Source: Thiohalocapsa sp.
GTDB taxonomy: Bacteria > Pseudomonadota > Gammaproteobacteria > Chromatiales > Chromatiaceae
Assembly: GCA_021736785.1 (NCBI GenBank)
Contig: JAIPFF010000018.1
Location: forward strand, 24,553-88,552
Direction: 5' to 3'
Length of the DNA: 64,000 nucleotides
Under the pieces are notes generated by a model. That model searched no databases, had not been told where the DNA came from, and was given only the letters and a program-made list of their open reading frames with translations. This document shows, in pieces, positions 9,601 through 17,775 of this stretch. Within the stretch, counting starts at the first letter, position 1, and every line of letters begins with the position of its first letter. A program made the position numbers and the translations under genes.

Positions 9601-11128
9601 CACGGTCTTTCCGCTGGCCAGATATTCGGATGCCGGTTCATCCCCGCGGGCGCGGGGAACACGATTACCTGTCGGTCAGTCGTTGGTCCTCGGGCGGTTC
9701 ATCCCCGCGGGCGCGGGGAACACCCATCAGATTTGCACCTCCCCGCCGAATGCTTCGGTTCATCCCCGCGGGCGCGGGGAACACGATCACCTGTCCTTGT
9801 CCTTCGGCTGCCGCTGCGGTTCATCCCCGCGGGCGCGGGGAACACCGCCCGCGGCCGCACTCGCGGAAGCGAAGGTGCGGTTCATCCCCGCGGGCGCGGG
9901 GAACACGGTGGCGCGCGGTACGGGCGAATGGTTGCCGTCGGTTCATCCCCGCGGGCGCGGGGAACACGATTTAACACCCGCAGCGCAGGCCGGGTTTTTC
10001 GGTTCATCCCCGCGGGCGCGGGGAACACAGAATTGCGCCGAGGCGCGCAATTCGTCGTGGTGGTTCATCCCCGCGGGCGCGGGGAACACGTCGGTGCTGC
10101 CGAGGGCGCTGTTGTCGCAGCCGGTTCATCCCCGCGGGCGCGGGGAACACGCCATCGCGGCATGCGCGCGGGATGAAATAGCCGGTTCATCCCCGCGGGC
10201 GCGGGGAACACCGCCATCGACGCGGCCATCCCGGTGACGACGACGGTTCATCCCCGCGGGCGCGGGGAACACCAAATAGGCGTTGTGCCGCTCGATTGCG
10301 GTCCGCGGTTCATCCCCGCGGGCGCGGGGAACACCTTTTGCCCGATCCGGGCAGCCCGGTATACGCCGGTTCATCCCCGCGGGCGCGGGGAACACGGCAA
10401 GCTCGATGCCGTTACTGGGCTGTCCGACGGTTCATCCCCGCGGGCGCGGGGAACACCCACCGCCACCGCGCCGCCCAGGCGTAACCGGCGGTTCATCCCC
10501 GCGGGCGCGGGGAACACCGTAGCCGCGTACAGCGATGATGCCGCGTCCGCGGTTCATCCCCGCGGGCGCGGGGAACACTGCGCATTTCCGCCGAGGCGGG
10601 ATCTGTATTGCGGTTCATCCCCGCGGGCGCGGGGAACACTAGTGCGTCGGCACGAAAACGATTTGCCCCGCCGGTTCATCCCCGCGGGCGCGGGGAACAC
10701 GCTGTCGAGATTGGCAGCGAGTGCAAGAATTGCGGTTCATCCCCGCGGGCGCGGGGAACACGCGCGTCCACCCATTCAAGCACCATTTCGCGGCCGGTTC
10801 ATCCCCGCGGGCGCGGGGAACACACTTCTAGCGTTGATTCTCCCGCGTCCCAGAACGGTTCATCCCCGCGGGCGCGGGGAACACCGTCGACCATCGAAGC
10901 GTGCCATCCTCCATGACGGTTCATCCCCGCGGGCGCGGGGAACACTGATAACGCAGCGTCAGCGAAAACGGCGTCGTCGGTTCATCCCCGCGGGCGCGGG
11001 GAACACCGGGCCGACTTGATCGCTGTTGACGGGAATATCGGTTCATCCCCGCGGGCGCGGGGAACACGGCGCTGATTTCACGTCTGCCGGCGAAGCCATC
11101 GGTTCATCCCCGCGGGCGCGGGGAACAC
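6643..11128 (-). CRISPR. Type I-E CRISPR array, 74 repeats and 73 spacers
   Basis: 29-nt repeats occur every 61 nt. Read on the minus strand (direction of the leader and cas operon) each begins GTGTTCCCCGC, folds as stem CCCCGC, loop GCCC, stem GCGGGG, and ends with the 8-nt handle ATGAACCG. Spacers are 32 nt except four of 33 nt (7160-7192, 8808-8840, 10273-10305, 10762-10794). The leader-proximal repeat is 11100-11128. The trailer-end repeat (6643-6671) is degenerate, as expected for the oldest end. Variant repeats: 6704, 8841 and 10061 (outermost base T instead of C on the plus strand), 7681 (C to T) and 9146 (C to G). The length and near-perfect repeats indicate an active or recently active adaptation system. 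Confidence 0.99.
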
Positions 11129-11221
11129 TCTTCCTCTACTTCCTTGTATTTTGGAACAAAAAAAGGCCACAAGAAATCCACCAACTCGGCGGCATCTTTT
11201 CAGCCAGACTTCACCAATTTG
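11129..11221 (-). promoter_or_regulatory. CRISPR leader
   Basis: 93 bases between the cas2 stop and the first repeat, clearly AT-richer than the surroundings, with an A/T tract near 11157-11163. On the minus strand a possible promoter is TTGTGG (11167-11172), 18-nt spacer, TACAAG (11143-11148), which would start transcription just before the first repeat. Leader position and orientation are certain from the cas2 side and from repeat decay at the other end; the exact promoter boxes are tentative. Confidence 0.75.
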
Positions 11222-12413
<1,192 letters not shown>

Positions 12414-12542
12414 CTGCGGTATTCCTTGGGTAATGCAATGGTCCTGAATGCTGGTTACTGCGAGTGGTCATCTCGATAGCTGAAAGCCAAGGCGACAGAA
12501 GCGGTGGGTCGCGTAGGGGGCCTTGCGCTTGCGAACGGTACT

Positions 12543-13235
12543 TTACCCGGCGCGCTTAATAAGCATCAATCCGCATCCGAAGCCCTTTGCATGGCCGAGT
12601 CCGTTATGAAGAGATGAGACAAAGCGCTCCACATCCACTACTCTTAGTACGCCCTGGTAGTCGAGCGTGCTGAATTGGATCGCTTGGCGCTGCCCGCGTT
12701 TAACTAGCCGGTGTTGGCAATAGTTGTCCACTTGGAGTGTCTCCAGAGCGAAACCGTTGGTGGCTGCGCGCTCTTCAAGCCAACGCGGCCCCGCGTTCTG
12801 TACCAGCTGCGACTGGCTGGAGCGTTTTGTGGGATTCGCCTCCGCCGCTTGCTCCTGACGCTTCGCATGCATGATCACGTCGTCGCGGTAGCGACGCTTA
12901 TCATCCGGATCATCGCTTGCTTTGCGTGTGCGAACAGGGTTGGCCCGAAGTACGAAGCTTAGTCGCTGCCCCTCCGCCAACTTGGGTGCAAACGGCTTCG
13001 TCTGCACGGTCCAAGCGCCGTCCAACGTGGACGGTTCGCGCGGGGATAGCAAATAAAACACAGGCCAGTGGCCAAGTTGCTCGCGGCGAAACAAGAAGTC
13101 GCGAGGCTGCTCCGCGTTCGAAGCCATTAAGCGCCAGATGGCTTGGTGCTCAGCGTACGCGTTCTGAAAAATCGCATTTGCGAGGATTGCCGGTGGTTGT
13201 TCCCTGGCCAACTCGACCTTGCTCAAATACCACAT
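12543..13235 (-). CDS. cas6e: CRISPR pre-crRNA endoribonuclease Cas6e (CasE)
   Basis: 230 residues. The N-terminus MWYLSKVELAR and the C-terminal glycine-rich loop GLGHAKGFGCGLMLI are typical of Cas6e. It cuts pre-crRNA at the 3' base of each repeat hairpin, leaving the 8-nt AUGAACCG handle, and stays bound to the hairpin as part of Cascade. The same enzyme would be needed to process the mini-array RNA at 17657-17746, whose hairpins keep the required 6-bp stem. Two nucleotides separate it from cas5e. Confidence 0.95.
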   Translation of the reverse strand: MWYLSKVELAREQPPAILANAIFQNAYAEHQAIWRLMASNAEQPRDFLFRREQLGHWPVFYLLSPREPSTLDGAWTVQTKPFAPKLAEGQRLSFVLRANPVRTRKASDDPDDKRRYRDDVIMHAKRQEQAAEANPTKRSSQSQLVQNAGPRWLEERAATNGFALETLQVDNYCQHRLVKRGQRQAIQFSTLDYQGVLRVVDVERFVSSLHNGLGHAKGFGCGLMLIKRAG

Positions 13236-13237
13236 AC

Positions 13238-13987
13238 TCAGTCCCCTTCGCTGGCGGAATAGTGTTCGGTTCGCGGTGCAAACTGCCGGCGTGTTCTGGA
13301 CATTGGCTGGTCGTGCCTAGGAATCGACCGCGAGGGGCGCAATCCTGCCGGGACGCCGTCTTCCCAATAGATCCCTCGTTCGCGTGCTAGCCGAGCAAGA
13401 CCAAGTTCATCTAAAAAAGCTGCGCGTCCGTTGCCTGCATCCGTCTCATCGTAGTGGGCGATTGCGGCCACGACGGTGTGCGCCTCGATAAGGCGTGGCG
13501 ATAATGGGAATGCGGTGGGGCAGGATCTACGACCGAGGTAAGGGGCGAAGGTCGGTTTGAGCAGCGATGAGACGATGGTTTCCGCGGTCGCCCTGCTGTC
13601 GCGCATACGTTCATGCAGACATACAGTGTACAGACCGTCAGTGCGATAATCTCGAGTTGAAAGCGACGCTATACGATTGTGGGGATCAAGCAGTTCGTCT
13701 CTGCGTGTGTGCAAGTGCTTGAGCCGGGAAACGCTCTTCGGGTACTGGCTCGTGTGATAGTCCCGCAACGGTACGCCGCCGGACTGCACTCGGACGGCGA
13801 ACCCAAGGCTGTCGCGTAGCGCTTCATGAGCGTCGTCATCGGACCGCCGTATCCCTAATGCGGCAGCAACCAACCCCAATACAGCGGATTTGGATGGATG
13901 CGTCGCTGTCGGCCGTTGCTCGCCGACGGCAATGTCGCCCCAAGCCGCCAGCGGGCCGTAGAGTCTAAATACGATAAATCGTTCCAT
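13238..13987 (-). CDS. cas5e: Cascade subunit Cas5e (CasD)
   Basis: 249 residues from ATG at 13987; a TTG at 13996 overlapping the cas7e stop is an alternative. The N-terminus ERFIVFRLYGPLAAWGD and the SAVLGLVAAALGI segment are the usual Cas5e motifs. The subunit caps the 5' handle of crRNA and contacts Cas8e in the interference complex. Tightly packed between cas7e and cas6e. Confidence 0.95.
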   Translation of the reverse strand: MERFIVFRLYGPLAAWGDIAVGEQRPTATHPSKSAVLGLVAAALGIRRSDDDAHEALRDSLGFAVRVQSGGVPLRDYHTSQYPKSVSRLKHLHTRRDELLDPHNRIASLSTRDYRTDGLYTVCLHERMRDSRATAETIVSSLLKPTFAPYLGRRSCPTAFPLSPRLIEAHTVVAAIAHYDETDAGNGRAAFLDELGLARLARERGIYWEDGVPAGLRPSRSIPRHDQPMSRTRRQFAPRTEHYSASEGD

Positions 13988-13992
13988 CGCCG

Positions 13993-15030
13993 TCAATCCG
14001 TAATGAATGCGATCAGCTTTCGCAACGTTCCGGAGCCGTTGACGGCATCCATGATGCAGTGGTCATCGCTGCAGGCGCCATAGGCTGCATCCATCTTAGA
14101 GCGGGTGTCGGTGAGCCGCTCGATGGCTTCCGGCAGCATTCCGTGCCGGCCGTCGACTGACTTCAGAAAGGCAACCGACAGTGACCGCGGCTGCTGGTCG
14201 CCCTTTTCGGCCAAGATGTACGAGGCCCTTGCGCGAGAGGCGAAGCTGTTCTGTTTGCCGGTGGGGGCCACGGTAGCGGCGGCTTCGGTAAGAGCTGCAA
14301 GCGCTTTGTCCCGCAGGGAAAGATCGTTGCCGAGATTGTCCGCCAGGGATTCCCGGTCTATACAAAGGTAGAGATAGAAGAGTCCGGCAGCGAACTCGGT
14401 CTCGCCCATGTGCCCTGCGCCGACGTCTTCGATGCCCTCGTTCAGGTCGTCGACGGCGGTAAAGAAATCGTCCTCGACTGCAACTTTGTGCACCGTCACG
14501 GCGTGAGCCACTTGGGCCGCAGCGTCGGTATTGTAGCTGGGCGCTGCGGCTAGCATTCGCCCGAACAGGGCGATGTCCACGGCGCGGTGCTGGTGGCGCA
14601 GCAGGTTGAGCTCGTCTTCCGTCGGCGCTGATTTCCGCTCGATGAGTTGGTCTACCAAGGTATTGATCGCACTCAGTTCTTCCGGGCTGAAGTGAGCGAG
14701 TTGCTCGATCTCCACTGAGCCGGATTTCAGCTTACCGAACCGCTTCGCAATGGCGCCGGCCCATTCTGCTGCCTGCTTCTCGGAGACACCGGCAGCCAGA
14801 AGACGTTGCTGAATTCGTGTGCCTTCCTCCTTGGTACGTGTGCCGATGTGGCCGTCGAGTGCTGATTTGAAGCTGTCGGATGTGCGCCAAGCCCTTTTTA
14901 GGCTTTGAGAGGAGATCCGAAGTCTCTTTTCGCCTCCCATAACCGCGGTCTTGGGCCGACCGAGATCGTCCCTATTAAGATTCGCTGGCGGATAGGATGT
15001 CAACAGGTGTAGTTGGATAAAACGGGTCAT
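13993..15030 (-). CDS. cas7e: Cascade backbone subunit Cas7e (CasC)
   Basis: 345 residues. The start FIQLHLLTSYPPANLNRDDLG followed by KTAVMGGEKRLRISSQSLKRAWR is diagnostic of Cas7e. Six copies form the helical backbone that holds the guide and kinks out every sixth base of the guide. That property matters for the mini-array guide, whose mismatches include positions 6 and 18. It begins 2 nt after the cse2 stop. Confidence 0.97.
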   Translation of the reverse strand: MTRFIQLHLLTSYPPANLNRDDLGRPKTAVMGGEKRLRISSQSLKRAWRTSDSFKSALDGHIGTRTKEEGTRIQQRLLAAGVSEKQAAEWAGAIAKRFGKLKSGSVEIEQLAHFSPEELSAINTLVDQLIERKSAPTEDELNLLRHQHRAVDIALFGRMLAAAPSYNTDAAAQVAHAVTVHKVAVEDDFFTAVDDLNEGIEDVGAGHMGETEFAAGLFYLYLCIDRESLADNLGNDLSLRDKALAALTEAAATVAPTGKQNSFASRARASYILAEKGDQQPRSLSVAFLKSVDGRHGMLPEAIERLTDTRSKMDAAYGACSDDHCIMDAVNGSGTLRKLIAFITD

Positions 15031-15032
15031 GA

Positions 15033-15650
15033 TCAGGCTCCTTTTGCTCTGTCAAAGTTCTCGTGTTCCAGCAGCGCGCTATAGTAGTGGAATGTCCATT
15101 CCCGCCGAGGATGCCGCGGCAAATGCTCCCACGAAGGGTGGTCCCATTTGCGGATGCTATCGATAAGGTCTCGCACCGGCACACGGTCACCGGCAAGATG
15201 AATGATCCGAAGCAAGGCTGGATAAAGGTCATCGAGCTTTCGGATCTCCGCGAAACGCTGAAAGCGCAATTCGCTGACTCTGGGGCCGAAGCCGGGCTTT
15301 GTCGGCTTGGCCAGAAAAGCGCCAACGGAACGGGGGTCTTCGATGTCGCCCTTGACATGCGCCAACAGGCCGGCAACAGCAGCGATGCTGATGCGGTCGC
15401 TCCAGCCGGTGGGGCGAAGACGATAATGAAGCCGATGGTAGGCAGGCACGAATAAGACTTCTTCGAGAGTTTTGCAACGTCGCAACTCTGCGAGCTCTCC
15501 CCGGTTGCTAGGCTTGCCGGGCTCCGGCGGTGCGATCAATCTGTTCCACCATTTGTACGTCTCCCCCACGTGGTCTGGTTGGTTCTTGTTAGAGGCGGGC
15601 GGTTCCATCAGGTGCTCCTTGATCGTAGGATCAGCGTATTGGTCTGTCAT
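15033..15650 (-). CDS. cse2: Cascade small subunit Cse2/Cas11 (CasB)
   Basis: 205 residues from ATG at 15650 (a GTG at 15659 is also in frame). WWNRLIAPPEPGKPSNRGELAELRRCKTLEEVLFVPAYHRL and LRIIHLAGDRVPVR are typical of CasB. Two copies form the belly of Cascade and stabilise the displaced DNA strand. Between cas8e and cas7e as in other I-E operons. Confidence 0.94.
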   Translation of the reverse strand: MTDQYADPTIKEHLMEPPASNKNQPDHVGETYKWWNRLIAPPEPGKPSNRGELAELRRCKTLEEVLFVPAYHRLHYRLRPTGWSDRISIAAVAGLLAHVKGDIEDPRSVGAFLAKPTKPGFGPRVSELRFQRFAEIRKLDDLYPALLRIIHLAGDRVPVRDLIDSIRKWDHPSWEHLPRHPRREWTFHYYSALLEHENFDRAKGA

Positions 15651-15684
15651 CTGCTTCACCGGAAAGCCGCTTTGATTCGAAAAT

Positions 15685-17316
15685 TTACGCAGCCGCCGGA
15701 GGACTAGAAATGGCCCTGTCGGGTATCTCTAGTAAATCTTTGATCTTCTTGCTGTAATTGTATCGCAGCAGCGCGCGTCTGGCTTGCGCGATGCGGCGAG
15801 GATTGGATTGTTCGGTAATTTGGTTGTAGTCCACCCAGCGGTCGTAGGCTTTCTGGGTGTGCTCGTTCAGATACCGGTGCCATAGATGGCGCGCGGCGGT
15901 ACTCGCTGCAGTGGTATCGGCGGCGCCCGCGATCGCGTTTATTCGCTCGTAAAATACCGCTTCGGTTTCCTGCCAGAAAGCGTCTTTCACGTGTTCCAGC
16001 TTCGCTGACTTGTGGCGCGGGTCATTTGTAGCGAACCAAGCATCCTTAATGGCGCTGCGTAGATTGTAGAGAAATAACCCTGCTGCGTTCACCATGTCCT
16101 CGGCGGCGCTTTCCAGCGTGGTGCGGTGAATATCGCTGTAAACGCTGAATAACGGCAATGTCGACTCGAACCAGCACCTTGGTTTCATATTGTCCATGTC
16201 GTAGCCGAACGCCCACAGGCGATATCGTAAGCCCTCTCGGTTCAGCCGATGGGCATGAAACCGTTTGACGACGGCCGCTGGAAGGCGCTTGGCTTTTTTG
16301 TCACTCGTTTCCTGCATGAGACTTAACCAATGGCGATAGTTGATGCTACCGCGAGGGTGCATCGGGATTAAGTCTTTTCCGTCGTGGGTGTAGGGGCTCA
16401 ACGTGTGTGACCAGGCGCCGGTGTAGTTGATGCCATAGTTTTTAGTGCGATAACGGGAGATCAATGTGCATGAATGCGCGCCGGTAATCGCGCATTCACC
16501 ACCGGGTTCGGACTGGTCTAGGTCAAGCCGGATGCGGCGGGGCATGCCCCAGAACATCTGCAGCGGGTGCGCCGCTTCGGGCGTCGTAGGGTTCGCGCCT
16601 TTCTCGCTGGTCCGCGTCGGAGCGAGCCATGGAAAGATGCGTGCGGCATCGGATGGCTTGGTGGGGAATCCCAGCGTTTCTAGGGTTTCTTCATCGAGGA
16701 CATTTAACCAGAGCGTTTGCCAGAGCGTCGGTGGCCGCCGCTCGTCCTCGGGTGTTGCGATCACGAGCGTCGTCAGCGGTCCGCCGCCACGCAGGGAAGT
16801 CCGGTGCCCGACACCGCCTGACGGTGCATTGGTTTGTAAGGTGTAGAGGGCCATGGCAGCCGCCGCTAGGCTCATGCCCTGAGCGGGAAGGTCTTTCACA
16901 AAATGCGTCTCGCTGCCGGCGGTATCGATGAGCAACGCGGTGATCGGCAGAGGGGCTTGGCCCGATAACGGATCCTGATCTTGCATGAACCGTGGCCCGT
17001 CGCCGTCTAAGTCGAAGGCGTGCGCGTAAGCTGAAAATGCGTCTTGAAGCACCTCCGGGGTCGGCGCTGTGGCAAAGCGCTCGAACCATTCATCCGGGTC
17101 GCGGGGAGCAAATGCGGTCTGCAATAGACCGATCAGGAACTGCACCAGTGCGCCGTTGAAGTCAGGTCGCGGCGCGTCCAACGCTACGATTGGATTGGTG
17201 TCGATGGCGTCGGTTATTTGCCAGGGAGCGATGTTTTGCTGCTCTTTGGCCGGCGATAACCGCCGAATCGGGATCCATGGGGATGTCAGAAGGTTATGCG
17301 GCATGATCCTGTCCAT
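15685..17316 (-). CDS. cas8e: Cascade large subunit Cas8e (Cse1/CasA)
   Basis: About 543 residues. The N-terminus NLLTSPWIPIRR and the following ITDAIDTNPIVALDAPRPDFNGALVQFLIGLLQTAF match Cse1. It recognises the PAM (AAG-type in this family) and recruits Cas3. The start is ambiguous: TTG at 17322 (6 nt after TAGGAG), ATG at 17316 or ATG at 17304 are all in frame. The ribosome binding site lies inside a small upstream ORF (17294-17506). This gene heads the Cascade block and lies downstream of the mini-array target site at 17560-17594. Confidence 0.94.
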   Translation of the reverse strand: MDRIMPHNLLTSPWIPIRRLSPAKEQQNIAPWQITDAIDTNPIVALDAPRPDFNGALVQFLIGLLQTAFAPRDPDEWFERFATAPTPEVLQDAFSAYAHAFDLDGDGPRFMQDQDPLSGQAPLPITALLIDTAGSETHFVKDLPAQGMSLAAAAMALYTLQTNAPSGGVGHRTSLRGGGPLTTLVIATPEDERRPPTLWQTLWLNVLDEETLETLGFPTKPSDAARIFPWLAPTRTSEKGANPTTPEAAHPLQMFWGMPRRIRLDLDQSEPGGECAITGAHSCTLISRYRTKNYGINYTGAWSHTLSPYTHDGKDLIPMHPRGSINYRHWLSLMQETSDKKAKRLPAAVVKRFHAHRLNREGLRYRLWAFGYDMDNMKPRCWFESTLPLFSVYSDIHRTTLESAAEDMVNAAGLFLYNLRSAIKDAWFATNDPRHKSAKLEHVKDAFWQETEAVFYERINAIAGAADTTAASTAARHLWHRYLNEHTQKAYDRWVDYNQITEQSNPRRIAQARRALLRYNYSKKIKDLLEIPDRAISSPPAAA

Positions 17317-17506
17317 GGTCAAGGGTGTCTCCTAGCGGCAATCCGTCGTGGAACGGGTCGGCTTGCATCTCCAACTCCCTCACACGTTCTCGGAGGGCGA
17401 CCAACTCGTTGCGTTCCTCCCGGCGAAGCTCGGTTAGTTCGCTGAGGGTTATTTGGAGGGATTCTATTTTCTGCAGAATTTGATCTGTTCGTTTCGGTGT
17501 CGGCAT
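17294..17506 (-). CDS. Small coiled-coil protein between cas3 and cas8e
   Basis: 70 residues from ATG at 17506, ending inside the start of cas8e in another frame. The central part (ILQKIESLQITLSELTELRR and the following RVRELE segment) has a regular heptad pattern of Leu/Ile, indicating a coiled coil. No known Cas family is recognised and the ribosome binding site is weak. It is the first ORF after the crRNA-like target site (start 54 nt downstream of it), so it could be a leader peptide for translational coupling to cas8e or the product controlled by the mini-array. The heptad pattern favours real coding, but this is not certain. Confidence 0.45.
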   Translation of the reverse strand: MPTPKRTDQILQKIESLQITLSELTELRREERNELVALRERVRELEMQADPFHDGLPLGDTLDHGQDHAA

Positions 17507-17559
17507 TACGCTGTGCCTGTTGCTGTACCGGTATGCCAACGGTAGCGCTGTTCGGCGCG

Positions 17560-17594
17560 TGGGGAAAGTGGCCACCGACTGATGTAGAAAGCTT
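17560..17594 (-). promoter_or_regulatory. Putative Cascade autorepression target: AAG PAM plus partial protospacer
   Basis: On the minus strand, AAG (17594-17592) is followed by CTTTCTACATCAGTCGGTGG (17591-17572). This matches the first 20 bases of the mini-array guide at 17686-17705 at 16 positions: 1-5, 7-9, 12-17 and 19-20. Mismatches are at 6, 10, 11 and 18; positions 6 and 18 are flipped out in type I-E Cascade and tolerate mismatch. No similarity continues after 20. Partial seed-side matching of this kind supports binding without Cas3 cleavage. The site lies in the 5' region of the small ORF and cas8e, consistent with repression of the Cascade operon. Confidence 0.72.
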
Positions 17595-17656
17595 TGCTAT
17601 TCCTGCCGGGGCCGGTCAGCTCGAACGGTGCATTTGCCTTCGAGTGGTAGACTGCA

Positions 17657-17746
17657 AGCGTCCTGCAGCCTTGCGGGATGAACCGCTTTCGACACTAGTC
17701 GGCGGAACGCAGCTAACACGTTCCCCGCTGCTGCGGGGTAACAGGA
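17657..17746 (+). CRISPR. Antisense mini-CRISPR: degenerate repeat, 32-nt spacer, degenerate repeat
   Basis: The first pseudo-repeat (17657-17685) keeps stem CCTGCA (17662-17667), loop GCCT and TGCGGG (17672-17677), then the intact 8-nt handle ATGAACCG (17678-17685). Exactly 32 nt later the second pseudo-repeat (17718-17746) has GTTCCCCGC, loop TGCT (17729-17732), GCGGGG (17733-17738), but a diverged tail. Stem, loop and spacing geometry equal the main array although the sequence has drifted. It is on the plus strand, opposite to every cas gene, in the 269-bp gap between cas3 and the small ORF. Such two-repeat elements are known as CreR (guide repressing cas genes) or CreA (antitoxin RNA). 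Confidence 0.8.
17678..17738 (+). ncRNA. Predicted 61-nt crRNA-like RNA (CreR/CreA type)
   Basis: If Cas6e cuts both hairpins at the 3' base of their stems, the product is 8-nt handle (17678-17685), 32-nt guide (17686-17717) and 21-nt 3' hairpin segment (17718-17738), the exact size and layout of a type I-E crRNA. A possible -10 box TAGACT lies at 17648-17653, which would start transcription at the first pseudo-repeat; I see no good -35. A weak hairpin AGGGA/TCCCT at 17756-17775 could end the transcript. At its own locus the PAM position is CCG from the repeat, so self-cleavage would be avoided. Confidence 0.6.
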
Positions 17747-17775
17747 CGGCGCGACAGGGAGCGTCCGCAGTCCCT

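Noticed and set aside
17718..17746. The hairpin CCCCGC-TGCT-GCGGGG read as a plain transcription terminator
   Set aside because: No T-run follows, and its spacing of exactly 32 nt from a second hairpin with an intact crRNA handle is better explained as a degenerate CRISPR repeat.
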